Assembly (NCBI GenBank): GCA_015179025.1 | Contig: WHUX01000094.1 | Location: 124,001 to 188,000 of the forward strand | Source of the DNA: Terfezia claveryi | Lineage: Eukaryota > Ascomycota > Pezizomycetes > Pezizales > Pezizaceae | Reading direction: 5' to 3' | Length of the DNA stretch: 64,000 nucleotides | Part shown: piece by piece, positions 43,714 to 55,500 of the stretch | Position numbering within the stretch: position 1 is the first letter of the stretch | How the letters are laid out: every line of letters begins with the position of its first letter | Position numbers and translations under genes: made by a program | Notes under the pieces: generated by a model | What the model saw: the letters and a program-made list of their open reading frames with translations, nothing else | Databases searched by the model: none | Told to the model about the DNA's origin: nothing

Positions 43714-45599
43714 ATGAATTGTATTGGAATATTATTGCATAAACAACTTGGAAAAGGGAAAAACTGTTAACTTCTTGAGAATGGCGACCAGTCGTAACCG
43801 ACAAAGGGCGGTTCCTAGAATTTTACGGTGTGTAGGTTTTATTGTCTTGGAAAGCGCGCATCTTGTCAATTGTATCTGTGAAGGATTTTTGTATAACGCT
43901 TCTGTTGATCAGTTGGCTTTCGTCAATACCCTAGTTTGATGTGACAGTCCAATCATTGGTATGGACAAATACAAGTTTTTTTTATTTGTGGCAGGTCTTG
44001 CTTACCTCTCTATGGTACCTGTGTGAATATTAAGAGACTTCGACAGTTGCAGATATCGACACAAGCATTTAAGTTAAAATATCTGATCTAGTCTGCTATA
44101 TAGCCTCTCTGATTGTCATTGACTCTACCACCACTCGATACAGATCTAGAGATGTACAACGTCACATTCGATACTCGTATATACAATCCTTGTCACATTC
44201 CCAGATAGCGTCGTGGTGGGTAAGCAGTCGATGTCTCAAACTAATATGTATAGGGCCACAAATTACGCCCTTCCCGACTTCCGGAGTGCTACAAGCTAGA
44301 ATCAGAGGAAAAGTGGAACGAGTCAGTCACTATCCGTACCAGCCTAATGTCAACAAACTCTTACTCTCTAGATCTTAGCTATTTGTGATGTTTTCCAGAT
44401 CAGGCCATTCTCGGATACAAATTCCCTTAACTTCTCTTTCGATCCCAATTTAATTAAGGAGTAATCCAGGGCCAATTTTGTATAGATCATTGATGAAAGT
44501 GCCATGCTGTTGGGCTCAGCCATCATTTGCTTCTGTATAATCCTACTCCTGTTTTGGTCCAATTTTGATGCAGTCCCAATATAATGTGCAAGGCTCTGAT
44601 CGAATTGAGTTTATCACACCAGCTTTGTAATACAGAGCAGCGTTCGAGACTGACATCTGACAACACCTGGACAAACATCCTTATAACAGTCACTTTGAAA
44701 TACATGTACCGAAATATTACTCGCCCGTGGAACAGTGTATGACCTAGGTATGGAGGCTCACAACAAAAGTCATTGCACCCTCCTATTTGGGAAACCGGCT
44801 TGACTTTTATTTGTGAGCCTCCGTATAACACTACTGTATTCCCCATGGGCTGCTAGAGAACGCATGGCATGGGTTCAGCTAATGGATCTAGGCCAGAAAC
44901 AGAAGTCCCCTGTGAGGCACAGTGCTCTACTCTTTCACCTCCCCCATAGACGCCCCTACACTGTATATAGTCCTATGCCACAAGCTGCGATTGCTTCTCT
45001 AGGCACGCTGCAAGGTAGGCTTATGCATTCCTATGCTTTAAATCCCACGCTCTAAAGCTATACGGGTACGGAGAACTAGGATCGCTCCTATAGGTATTTA
45101 GGGTTGCATTATGCTTACCTGTGCTTTAAATTATGCGATCTAATAGCTACGCCAGTACTTAGGCTTCTTGCGCTTACGTAGTTGCAGTAGACCTATTTCT
45201 ATTGGCTCCTAAGTCGCTTCACTTGCACCTCAGGGTAAGCCTGTTTCTCTGGTCTTGCTCGTTGCTCTTGGCTTAGTCTCATGCCATTCTTGGCTATTGA
45301 TCAAGCATGCTAGCTATCTTGTTATTATAATGTCATTACTAAACAAATATATGCTAAAACTGTTGGGACAGTGGTCACATGAGTCTTGGCACAATCTCGG
45401 TATTAAGGGTGGAACGGAGCTGGAGAATGAAAGTCAAGCAAGTTCATCATCTCACAGCTATGTTCCCCCTAAGATAGCCGTGATTCCACAAAAACAGGAT
45501 AAAGTAGCGAAGAGGTTTAGAGCTTATGTTATGTTAGCCCTACCGCATCCACTGGCGAACAACGATCCTTGTCAGTTTAAAGATAATATAAATTACCCA
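43714..45599. other. Intergenic, with a hairpin-forming inverted repeat
   Basis: No gene is supported. At 44750-44825, TATGGAGGCTCACAA...AAAAGTCA is mirrored by TGACTTTT..TTGTGAGCCTCCGTA, giving about 24-bp imperfect arms around a 25-bp loop. Two diverged GCTTTAAAT-containing segments near 45040 and 45120 repeat each other. Confidence 0.45.
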
Positions 45600-46560
45600 C
45601 TCACAATGTAAACCGCAACAGAACTCTACCGCAGCCCCCACCGTAAGAAGCAAAGCAACCGAAGCAACAGGTGAAGTAACTGGGCAAGCAGCCGAAGTAA
45701 TAGGGGAAGCAACCACAGCAACTGGGGCAGCAACCGAAGCAGTGTTCGCAATAGGCCGGCCAAAGCCAAAGTTAGGCCGCCCACAGCCCGCGGAGGTGAC
45801 TGTAGCCTGGACCAACCTGGACCGCGTGGACCACCTGGACTGCCTAGACCACCTGTATGGCCTACATAGTCTGAACGACCTGATTGACTCATGAGAGCAG
45901 ATGATGTTTATATGTGGGCAAAACTGATATATTGCTAGATATAACAATAGCGACTGTAGGTAGCACATAAGCTTAAGCCTTCTTACGCTCCAGCTCTTGC
46001 AACAAATCTCTATACCTGATCAACATCCTTTAAAGCAACCAATCTACCAGGGCTATCGGTACTTCAACTTAGTCTTCAAGACTCCATACATTCGAAGCCT
46101 TCAATAATGTCTTCCTCTAACTGGTTGTGACGGTCTGTAAGTACATAAATATATCTCTAAGTCCGAGTAGTACCACCGACTTATTGATATTAACTGCTCG
46201 ATATGGATTTTATACAAGAATTCTCCTCTTTTATACCCCGCAATCTCGCCGCAATAGCCTGGACTATTTAGGTAGTCCAGGCTATTTAGACTATTCCACG
46301 CCATCCAGGCCATTCATGCAGTCCAGGCGGCCCAGGACCCAGTTCGCAGCTTGATGATTCAGGCCAGGTCCCGGCCGAGCTCCATCTGATCCAGGCTGGT
46401 GTGGGCCATGGTGAGGCCGGCCTCTTATAAACACTGAACTAAATCAACTGGGAAAGCAACAGGCAAAGCAACAGGCAAAGCAACAGACAAAGCAACAGGC
46501 AAAGCAATAGGCTAAGTAACCTGCAGCCAGAACTTTGAACGGCCGACAACTGTGACCCCA
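45600..46560. repeat. Low-complexity GCAAC-rich and GGCC-rich region
   Basis: At 45640-45750 a diverged GCAACCGAAGCA-type periodicity is present. At 46453-46512 a 12-bp unit AAAGCAACAGGC is repeated about five times. In between, a CCCGGCCGAGCTC...GGTCCAG segment near 46365 resembles 28145-28200, so this part belongs to a repeat also present upstream. No credible gene is seen. Confidence 0.6.
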
Positions 46561-47499
46561 CCCTACAAATTATTTTGTCTTTTTGGAGGCATGATACCTT
46601 AGTGTCATTATTCTAGTAGATCTATATGGCCCTTGAAACATAAGGCATGATGTGAGCTATACAAGCCATGTATTGTTGTGCTTCTGTTGTATGTATCGTC
46701 ATTTGATTGAAGTACACAAGTAAACTTAATTACTACGCACATCCTACTCAACCTCCTATATATGTAACTATCTAACTATCTAATCCTCAGGTACAGTATT
46801 CTCCCAGTTACTCAATGGACGATTCAATTATTCAATTCATATATTACTTGATATTATACCTCTGTGACTAGAACGATCACTTTATGCCATGAATATTGAT
46901 TTATTATATCTTATAGAACGATACCGGTAGTTTTAAAAAATTTATAACCAGACTAATGATTCCTATATCATTAAGCATCCATTTTGAGAATAGAATAGCT
47001 AATAGAAACAACCTAGCCTAACAATGTAAATACACACTGAATCACGCAGGCTAGAATCATCAGTAAACTAATTAACAAAACTCACTGCATCCAAGCACTT
47101 CTCGGAAACAGGTGGGAGATGTCAGTGTACCACCTATAGTGGTTTTTGCTTTTGGTCTTGATTCTGCCTTGAGGACGTTCCTTGACTCCATTTGTCTGCG
47201 AGGTTGCTTTCTGCTTCTTCGCTCCCATGAAGTGTAGGGAGATGACAATAGTTGCTTGATCTGCTTGATTTGTTGCTAGTCTATTTTATATTGATGCAAG
47301 GGAAATTTCGTACGAAGAGCGCGGGTCAAGTAATGTACACTACAATATTTATTTATTTTTTGGTGTTCGTAAACCAATGCAGGTAGCGGCCCATAGTAAA
47401 AACTAAGTAATCTCTCGCATTGCCTCTGGGCGTATTTCCAATGAACTGATAACTTGAGAGGCCTATATAGATACTTATTCCTTTTACGAATAAATACAA
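46561..47499. other. Intergenic, nothing recognised
   Basis: AT-rich sequence without a supported gene. Confidence 0.35.
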
Positions 47500-48144
47500 C
47501 AGCCCCTCGCGGGCAATTAATTTAATTACTCAATTTGGTACACATATCTGATAAGATTGGTATACTAATTAGATATGCCCGCTAGATCTTATGTAAGATA
47601 ATAGGGTCCCACATAAGATATTGATTTGAGGTGGCCAGTTTGTCGATGCAAACACCGTACGGAATTCATAGTTTAAAAGCCCAGTTGAGATCCGGTATTG
47701 CGAGATTTATTCATTCCTTAATGTCAATACATTACAATCACCTTAGCCAATGCTGCTCGGCAGCATCTGCAACAACTCGGGATTTAGTCTCATGTACTTG
47801 CAAAAAAGTCCTGTGCCAATCGTCGCCGCAGATGCTACAAAAATGACTTGAAATGTTCCATTTATTGTCATACCAAAGTACTAGCAGATCATGACTATGG
47901 CAACCTCTCAGCTCTAGGTAGCTGAACGAGCACAGATTGGACTATGAGATAATAATCCAATTGACCTGGATGATGACTCGGAAGATGAACCGGAGGAGAT
48001 CCCAATCGAACCAGTAGTAGATGCAGCTGTTACACGTCCCACAGCTCCCAGGCAAACTTCTGGCCGCGCCGGGATCAATGATTACGTACGAAATCCAGTG
48101 AATAAATACATTGCTCGCGATGCTGCCCGCGGAGGCTCAGAACA
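47500..48144. mobile_element. Inverted-repeat element, TGTTCTGGGCCGC family, copy E (left tip missing)
   Basis: The left side begins within the terminal repeat (CCTCGCGGGCAATTAATTTA, then ATTACTCAATTTGG), and the right end is TGCCCGCGGAGGCTCAGAACA. On the plus strand from 47898 a frame starts M-A-T-S-Q-L, meets a stop, and continues as ERAQIGL, stop, then DNNPIDLDDD. It parallels the minus-strand frame in copy D. Confidence 0.65.
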
Positions 48145-48398
48145 TACTGTATATGTGGTGTGGTGAGCCGCTTCACGTTAAGTTATACTAAACTGGGTAC
48201 AACCACGACTCGCATATAAATCTCCCAGCTCGATATGTTAGTTTATATAACTCCAATTCTCAAATACAGCTACCCACAACCGCCCCAAACCAACGCACAT
48301 TTCCCTTCGCGCCACACACATCTCAAGAACTCACGCCCTCTCAAGCTCCCAACTGCAAACGAGCCAAGAAGCCACCTCCCCCCCCAACTATAGTGAAA

Positions 48399-50336
48399 CT
48401 ATACCCCAGGACGTCGCGACTGCGCGCTACCGCGTCGGCCACCAAATCGCCCTCGAATCTCTTTGCCTCGGAGTTGTTGTTCTAGTTCCGCGTCCTCTCT
48501 TGGTAGGTGGATGGTCCTGGTAGGTGGTTGTTGGGACCCTCTGGCTGGGTTCGTTTGTTGACTCCCTCCGCGCGGATTCGTTTGTGTTATTGTAGTTTGG
48601 GGGGGAGCCGGATGCCGCGGTCTCTCCCGCTGCGACCTGTTATGCTGCCCCACGACCGCCGCCCACTCCTCCGGGTCGGAACTCGGTGGGGTCGTTAACG
48701 CAGATGAAGCTAAATTGTGAGGGTGGGTTGTTTCTTTTGGCTGCTGTGCGATTTGCTCCCATGCGGTCTGCTCCCATGCGGTCAGCTCCCGTGCGGCCTG
48801 CTCCCGTGCGGCCTGCTCACGTGCGGTCTGCTCACGTGCGGTCTGCTCACGTGCGGTCTGCTCACGTGCGGTCTGCTCTGCTTTCTCTTTCTCATCCAAT
48901 CGCTTCTTGTGTTTCCGTGATTTCCGCTGGCTGGCGGCACCTTGCTGAGCCTCATAAGTGTGGCGATCATTGTCTTTATAATCCTCACCACTAAGCGCTG
49001 GATCTTCCTCATCGTATTCAAGGGCCTTAGGATTGTGCTGCCTGATAAGGTTGAGGAAGCTGGCATATGTCGCAGAGTCTACTGGATGTTCTATTTTGTG
49101 AGTCCTATACAGATAATATGTATCGACCAGCTGGGCGAGATATGGGCCGTGGCTGGCATGGTACTTCAACATCGTGAAGTAGCATTTTCTGCATAGTCGA
49201 GTATTGCAGGCCGCACAGGTCACATGCGTTGCAAGAGGGTCGCCATGCTGGTCAAAAGCTAGGTCAATATCACTTGGAATTCCATCCTCACCCTCGGGGA
49301 ATATCCATCCATCACTGAAACTGCATAACCCTTCGCATTCGCCTTTATTCATTGGTAATGCATATTTATGCTCGAACCATTGCTGATGAAGGCGCAGAGT
49401 CTTGTTACCCTCCCTGTCTATGCACCTAAACATTCCTTCGTTGCCTTCCCCTGCGACTATATCGACCATATCGCCATAGCATTGTTGTTTTCTTTTTCCG
49501 ATTGGGAAATCAAAGGTATCTTCAACGTCCTGGGTTCTTCCTTTGGCTGCCAGCATTTCCTTTCGCTTGTTGTCGTAGGAAGTGTCGACACCAATCATGC
49601 GGGTCCAGCGCTTTAAAGTAGGGTTATACCAGTATGTGCAGAGATAATCCTGCTCTATATACGCCTTTCCTGAGATGGGTGTCTGTTCTTCCACCACTTC
49701 ATGAGTTTCAGCATCTGACCTAATCCCGCGAAAAGGTGCTCCACCACGACGCAGGTATGCATCATAACGTAGCTCTTGTTGACGCCTCTTTGCAATTGTC
49801 CGTCTTCTCATTCTAGTGCGTTGCCTCTTTCGTGCTGCCTCATCCAGAGCCCAGATATACGTTTGAACTCCAGGCTGAAAGTCGTGTAATTTGGCCACCT
49901 TGAACCTTCTATTTTGCGGCACGTTATAAACTTCATCATATTTCTCCCGCAGCTGGCGTTTAAATTGTTCCCTACGGGGGGTGGCTAAAGTGAGCAGCGT
50001 GTCCAGCCCTTGCTCGCCCCCAGCGGCTTTAGCCTCCATCAAAGTTGTCGCGGAATTATCAAGTACAACGTAGTCCTGTGCGCTCAGGAATCCAGTTTTG
50101 ATCAAAGATGCGATTGCTCTTCCGTTTGGTGTAAACTCGTTGATAAATTTATCCGGATCCTGGGTAGGAGGATCCTTCATTTTCTCGCCCCTAGCATAGG
50201 CTTTCACAGCCTCCTGGTAATTAGGTGATCCCAGTACGGAAGCATAATGGCCGGTCTCAACATCCCCGAGCCACACATACTCAAGGTCTGGGTCAGCGAG
50301 CTGCTCATTCTTTGGAGTCAAGAAACCCAAAACCAT
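48399..50336 (-). CDS. Uncharacterised 645-residue protein with Cys cluster and REQTA repeats
   Basis: This is a long single-exon frame on the minus strand. I do not recognise the family. The N-terminal half is mixed and charged, with a basic patch near residues 165-190 (ARKRQRTRMRRRTIAKRRQQ). At about residues 333-380 there is a cysteine arrangement C-x3-C, later CAACNTRLCRKC (C-x2-C-x4-C-x2-C), which looks like a small treble-clef or zinc-binding module and is followed by FTMLKYH. Residues of about 485-540 are a tandem repeat of REQTA units (15-bp DNA unit, about eight copies) flanked by Lys/Arg runs. The C-terminus is Gln/Pro/Thr/Arg-rich and probably disordered, ending with an RFGGRR-type basic segment. 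No signal peptide or membrane span is present. It could be nuclear or element-associated. Intactness over 1.9 kb argues that it is under some constraint or young. Confidence 0.55.
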   Translation of the reverse strand: MVLGFLTPKNEQLADPDLEYVWLGDVETGHYASVLGSPNYQEAVKAYARGEKMKDPPTQDPDKFINEFTPNGRAIASLIKTGFLSAQDYVVLDNSATTLMEAKAAGGEQGLDTLLTLATPRREQFKRQLREKYDEVYNVPQNRRFKVAKLHDFQPGVQTYIWALDEAARKRQRTRMRRRTIAKRRQQELRYDAYLRRGGAPFRGIRSDAETHEVVEEQTPISGKAYIEQDYLCTYWYNPTLKRWTRMIGVDTSYDNKRKEMLAAKGRTQDVEDTFDFPIGKRKQQCYGDMVDIVAGEGNEGMFRCIDREGNKTLRLHQQWFEHKYALPMNKGECEGLCSFSDGWIFPEGEDGIPSDIDLAFDQHGDPLATHVTCAACNTRLCRKCYFTMLKYHASHGPYLAQLVDTYYLYRTHKIEHPVDSATYASFLNLIRQHNPKALEYDEEDPALSGEDYKDNDRHTYEAQQGAASQRKSRKHKKRLDEKEKAEQTAREQTAREQTAREQTAREQAAREQAARELTAWEQTAWEQIAQQPKETTHPHNLASSALTTPPSSDPEEWAAVVGQHNRSQRERPRHPAPPQTTITQTNPRGGSQQTNPARGSQQPPTRTIHLPREDAELEQQLRGKEIRGRFGGRRGSAQSRRPGV

Positions 50337-52828
50337 ATTTGTTCTGAGAAGGGACTAATGATTTGATATCTGTTGTTCGGTATTGTCTTAGTATTAAGTT
50401 TCAAGTTTCAAGGTGGCGTTGAGGAACTTACAGAGACTGGTAGATCAGGAATATTAGGACTCAGTAAATTTCCACAGACTCCGAGGGATTTCCAGAAGCA
50501 AATAGCGCTGACTCTGTTGGAGGTAGTAGATAATCGAATTCTCAGCAAATGGTATCTGCGAGAGGAATGGAAGGGGGAATATATATTGACCTGTGGGCTC
50601 TTTGTTGTTCCTAGCGTGCATGGGCTTGCCTTTGTTTCCATTACAACATACTAATACTTTGTTGGTTGAGGACCCTGTTCTGTAGGGTATTTAGCCTTGA
50701 ACCTTGTACTACCATTTCCACTTCGTCCATTTCGATAGTCTGGTTCAGATTTCGAGACTATTGAGTTGGACATCAGAATATGTCTCACCTCCGATAAACA
50801 GTCTCAGAGGCATTACCCTGAACTTGATCTTTGAAAGTATCCGCCGATTCCGCTGTGCCGTGCTAGGACAGCGATACAGCTGTACTGTATTTACGCTTTA
50901 GATTTTTGATTTTTGAGATACTGGAAAATTGAATGGGGGCGAGAGAAACAAACCTTATATCCTCCCCTTGTAGATCTACTCTTGTACGGTTTTCATTGGA
51001 ATTTTTTTTTTTTTTTTGGGCTCACTCAGGATCCTTTGGAGAAGCATATATCATGCTATCGGCTCAGCTCTTCAGTCTCGGATTCCTGCAGCCTTTCAAG
51101 AGTTCCTGTCTTGCCTTCCTTGACATTGGCGGTTTCAATACGGGCGGCGCTGGACTCGGAGCTCTAGCGACCTTCATCAACGCTTCACAGACACAGGGCG
51201 TGATTTTTTCTGTAGAACATTGCTGGAAGTATTTGCTTGCCTGTATGAACATAAACTGTTGCAGGCACCTGAGCGTAAAGAAACCTAGGCCATACCGGAA
51301 TTGTCCAGGTTGCAACATCATAACCTTTTCGTACCTTTTACCTGGCCAATGTTCGGTTGCAGAAGATAATGGCTGTATTGATCTGGACCAGTTTCACCAT
51401 CCCCCTCCATAAGCTTAGGGTCTGCTCCATTTGCCCGCGCACTTGAAGCATGCTCTCTGTTACTCCACGCACCAAATTTGAAGCGAGTAATTGCATACAT
51501 ACAGTGAACCACAAATCTCGGTTGACTTTTGAAAGGGAATTGCTAAAATTTATTGAATTCGAGTATACTGTGGGATAATATGAGCGGATATCAGAAGAGT
51601 CAAGCATATCTCCAAGATCCAGGCTCTGGTGGGGGATTTGCAGGCAATCAAGCTGCGGTTGGAAGGCAATTAAATGAATAGGAGCTATATTGTGCTGATG
51701 CACTCTATTTAAATGCTAGCAAGAACAGTGATAGGATAACGAGTAGCTCTAGAGCATGATGTAATTTAATGTTATTGCACATGCCTTGCTACAAACAGGT
51801 AAGAACAAACCTATGCTAAATCCGCAGAAAATTTACATATACTTACACATATAACTTAAGCATTCTAGTAAGGAATTTGAGCACACCCTAAGGTATTGAG
51901 TAACGGGACGTGTCATTTCTTTTCAACTTGACGAACATCACTTAAGAAGGCACCAGGTTTCAGGGTAACGAAGCTGCACAGCCCGTCGTAAACAAGATAG
52001 TCATTAATTTTATCCATGTAGTCTATGAACTTACATATATAACTTAAGCATTCTAGTAAGAAATTTGAAATATCAATAGAGTGTTTTCCGGCGAGGAAGG
52101 AGCTAACTTACAAGGAATATTGGAGGAAATGCAACTATCGATGACATTTGACATAGATTCAGCCCTTATCTGGTAAGACTTATGCACCTTGAGCCTATCA
52201 CAACTTAGATAATTGCGGATGGATACCTTTTGATGCCTCAATTAATTTATGTGGTACAATAAACACCGCTTGTCGGAATGACCGGGGGGATGGTGCCATA
52301 ATCGTCATTTTATCTTTGGATGGGAGCATGTATGGAAGGATTCGTGGTTGGGTATGAGGGGAGTTACATCAAACCTCATGACTTGATATCTCATCGGTAT
52401 GTATGTACATATACCTACTTAAAGGGCACCCACTTGTTCTAACTGCAAGGACCACTAGATCTATGCGAGATGTTAACCGAGTCATTATTGGAGCGCGACT
52501 TTGCACTACGAGGGGCTTGTGCCAACCAAGACTAAGAATTACCTATGGGCCCACATATAAAATCGGGCTTGGCGCACATTGCACCGGTCAGAGTCATCGT
52601 GTTAAGGTACTTCGTCAGAGATCCACTCTTGTCCTTCTGCAAAGAAAGTGTTATGATTTCTGAAGAACAACCGATGATGAGGAAACTATGAACCTCAAGA
52701 ACCTTATATACGAAAATCCCCCATTTCTGCCAAGCCCGTACAAAATACCCATTCCAGTAACTGCATGATCGAGCACCTGGAAACATTTGTCTCTAAAAAA
52801 AGAAACGGAGGGGGTACAGAAAAAAGAG
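50337..52828. other. Intergenic, nothing recognised
   Basis: No gene is supported. A poly-T tract lies at 51002-51017. The phrase ACTTACA(C/T)ATATAACTTAAGCATTCTAGTA occurs near 51842 and again near 52031, a short direct repeat about 190 bp apart. A half-site of the AGTCTGG palindrome family (GGGGCTTGTGCCAACC) lies at 52512-52527. Confidence 0.4.
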
Positions 52829-54864
52829 TTACATATCTATACCCCTTAAAACAAGTTTCTGGTCCGCATGGCCAAGCTGTTTCAATGTGATTATGTTGTA
52901 GTCGTCCTCGTATAATGCATATAAGAAGTTAGGCCGGGGGTCCTGAACTGCTTTTGAATGGTGACGAAAGTCGATGATTACCCACTCCTTTAGAGGAATT
53001 ACAGCATAGGCCCCATCCTCGATAAACCTTTTGGCATGCTGTTTCATACGATCCCCTTCCCGCAACAGCTCAATTCCCCAATTCAAATCCCCGTTGACAT
53101 AGAAGTCCAAATACCCAACAGAACTGAAAATAGCTCCAACGTCTGCACTGACTGTTGCATGGTGAGGAACAGCGGTTGTTGCTGCCTTATACCATCCCAT
53201 CTGCCAGGTTCTTTCCAGAAACCGGGACGTCTGCCCGAGACCTAGTGATGTTTGTAGCATAGATGGATCCATCCGTTCGATAGTTCTGATTAGAAATTCT
53301 TGGAATGATATTGATTCTGATCTTAAGGTGCCACCAGGAGCAGTAAACAGCAGATGGATTAAGATCATCTGCATGATGGGAGCACTAAATTGGAATTTAT
53401 TATCGACTATCGTCAAGATTCCTGATCGTACTAAGTTATATGTAGCTGGTTCGGTGATTGGGTCCACACTAACGCAGGACTCGGCATCATAGAGGAGCAG
53501 AATTCTTCGCAGAAGCTCGGTTTCTGTAGGGCTGGGATTCCAGTTCTGAATCCAATGAAATGCGCGAGTTTTAGTTAGGTTTCTCTTGAAGTCTGCTGAG
53601 GTAAGGTCACGTAACATAGTCACCGTGGCCGCAGGCCCATCACGATAATTGTGGCATAGATATCTTAATGTAGTGCGGCAAAGACCTGCATGCCCGCCGG
53701 TTAAGCTAAAAATCGCATCTTGAACAGATTGCGGGATTTCAAAGTTGGGACTGCCTATGGTATGCCGATGTTCCACAAATCTTTCCACAAGCTCGTTAAA
53801 TTCATCCCTTCTTAGGCGGAGTGCGTCCAGTCCAAGAGTGTAAAGGAAACTGATTGGGCTTATTTGTTGGATCATTAATGGGTTATACGAGGCCAGTAGA
53901 ATGATGCGGAGAAAGGCATTCTTCTTGGTGTCAGACATCAATCCTTTCAACCTACCCCAAAAAAAAGGAGCAGCATTGCCGTAGATTACTTGTGCCTCGT
54001 CGATGATGATGCTCAAGCTCATGGAATCTTCACTGGCTGAAATTTCATCCCAGGTGTACCCGATCTGCCTATGCCAGAAATGTTAGAAGGGTTCTTTATT
54101 AAAGAGAGCATCTTCTCCCTGAATACCAGCAAGTAAGATATAATATGCCCTGTGACCCTGTGAAATGAGGCTGTCTCTGATCCATTGTCCAAGTGTGCTT
54201 TTGCCTGAATATGGTGGGCTGCGTATCAGAACAAAACGATAGTCCATCATATATTGTTCGATGAACTTCATCCGGTCAGGTGATATTATCACCATACTGT
54301 CCGGCCCTTCATCTGAATCGGAAGGATAAGAGAGGGGTTGCGTAGAAACATAGCGCACTAAATCATGTTAGTATTGCTTGTCAAGAGATGAGGATTTTGA
54401 TGTGCATCCTCATGCCATGAAGGAAAGAAAGACAGAGGGAGGTAACGCTTCCTCAGAGGTAAATAAGTGTTACTTACCAGCACTAGTCGCTTTAACGACG
54501 ACAGTACATTAGCAAATATGCATACTTAAGAAGGAAATGAGTCTCACTTACCAGGCTCAGGAGTCCTAATGATGATATGAACGCACGCTTCTTGAGGAGG
54601 GTCATTTTTGAAAATGCCATCAATTTTGACCATCGGATTCAGCATAGTGTTGCTATCCAGGTCCGAGTCTGTAACCATGTTGGGTTTATTCTATTTCCAG
54701 AGTTTAAGATCAGGTGCACGCATGTCCTTTAAACTGCTTGGCCCTTCGATGATAATGAGCTGCTTCAGGTACGAAACAGTTTCCTATCTGTCGAATCTAA
54801 CTTCAAAAACTTCATTGAATGAATCCCCATGAACCAGACAGAAAAGGGAGACGAGATCGGACAT
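52829..54864 (-). pseudogene. Crinkler-type gene (header, P-loop NTPase, nuclease-like end) with three stops
   Basis: On the minus strand, exons are 54864-54552, 54489-54478 (a 12-nt exon) and 54357-52829. Joined they total 1,854 nt, a multiple of three. The start codon opens a Crinkler-like ubiquitin-fold header (LFCLVHGDS, APDLKLWK, HIIIRTPEP). Exon 3 has a Walker A in IRSPPYSGKST, a Walker B-like LSIIIDEAQVIYG, a sensor-type LLASYNP, and a TGGHAG helical region. The C-terminus carries DFYVNGDLNWGIELLREGDR and WVIIDFRHH, typical of the nuclease-like domain of Crinkler-RHS-type NTPase effectors. In-frame stops occur at 54786-54784, 54693-54691 and 54085-54083. No frameshift is present. Each stop could arise by one C-to-T or G-to-A change. 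Related proteins act inside host or rival cells; here the gene is most likely inactive. The 397-codon frame after the last stop remains open. Confidence 0.75.
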
Positions 54865-55109
54865 TGTGTTACAGGGTAGCAGAAGAGTTGGATGCAAACT
54901 TGGGTTTGGATGTTCGCGGTGAGTGGGGAGTTGGGGAGAGGGGTGGGTTGTCACACTAGGCTCATGCCAAGCCTCTATGTGCTAACTGGTACTCTATAGT
55001 TGGTAGGTGTTAGTCGGGTACCTAGGTGTGGCCTTTTGCATCGCTCTTTTCCAGTCCACACGCTTGCTCTTCGGTCATGTTTCGGTCTATGTTTCGCTGT
55101 TGCTCCACT

Positions 55110-55500
55110 CGGAACAGTTAAATCAGTTGAGTTCACAACCATCTTTGTCGTTAGGCGTGCGAAGAATCCTGTGTTGTTTCTTGAGATAAAGGCCACGGGA
55201 CATATCCACCAACTATCACAACGTAGTGCAGCAGATCTACAGATGCAGGATCAATTTTTTTATTTGTTTCAGATTCCAATCTTTAATGGATTACCTGCCT
55301 TGGGACCAAGAGTCTCCGTTTATAGGTTTAATAAGTCGACGAATGAACTCGATCCGGCCCCAATAATCAACACTGGAACCAGACTCGTGGATGTGGCGCC
55401 AGCAGACCGGTGGAATATCGACATAATGTCGACAGAGGGGGAGCAGCAGCTTAGGGATATTGTCGGTCAAGTTAAGGCAATGTGGAGTGAAATTAGATGA
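55110..55500 (+). pseudogene. PD-(D/E)XK nuclease-fold fragment, N-terminus missing
   Basis: The frame carries FVVRRAKNPVLFLEIKATGH, in which the E-I-K tripeptide fits the E-x-K catalytic motif. It continues with RSAADLQMQDQFFYLF, GLPALGPRVSVYRF, and a C-terminal VDVAPADRWNIDIM then the GEQQLRDIVGQVKAMW helix. This series is familiar from fungal proteins of the restriction-endonuclease fold that often occur with Crinkler-type genes. No suitable start codon lies upstream in frame, and an upstream exon was not found. It is therefore a remnant or an incompletely resolved gene. It lies head to head with the Crinkler gene, 250 bp away. Confidence 0.5.
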
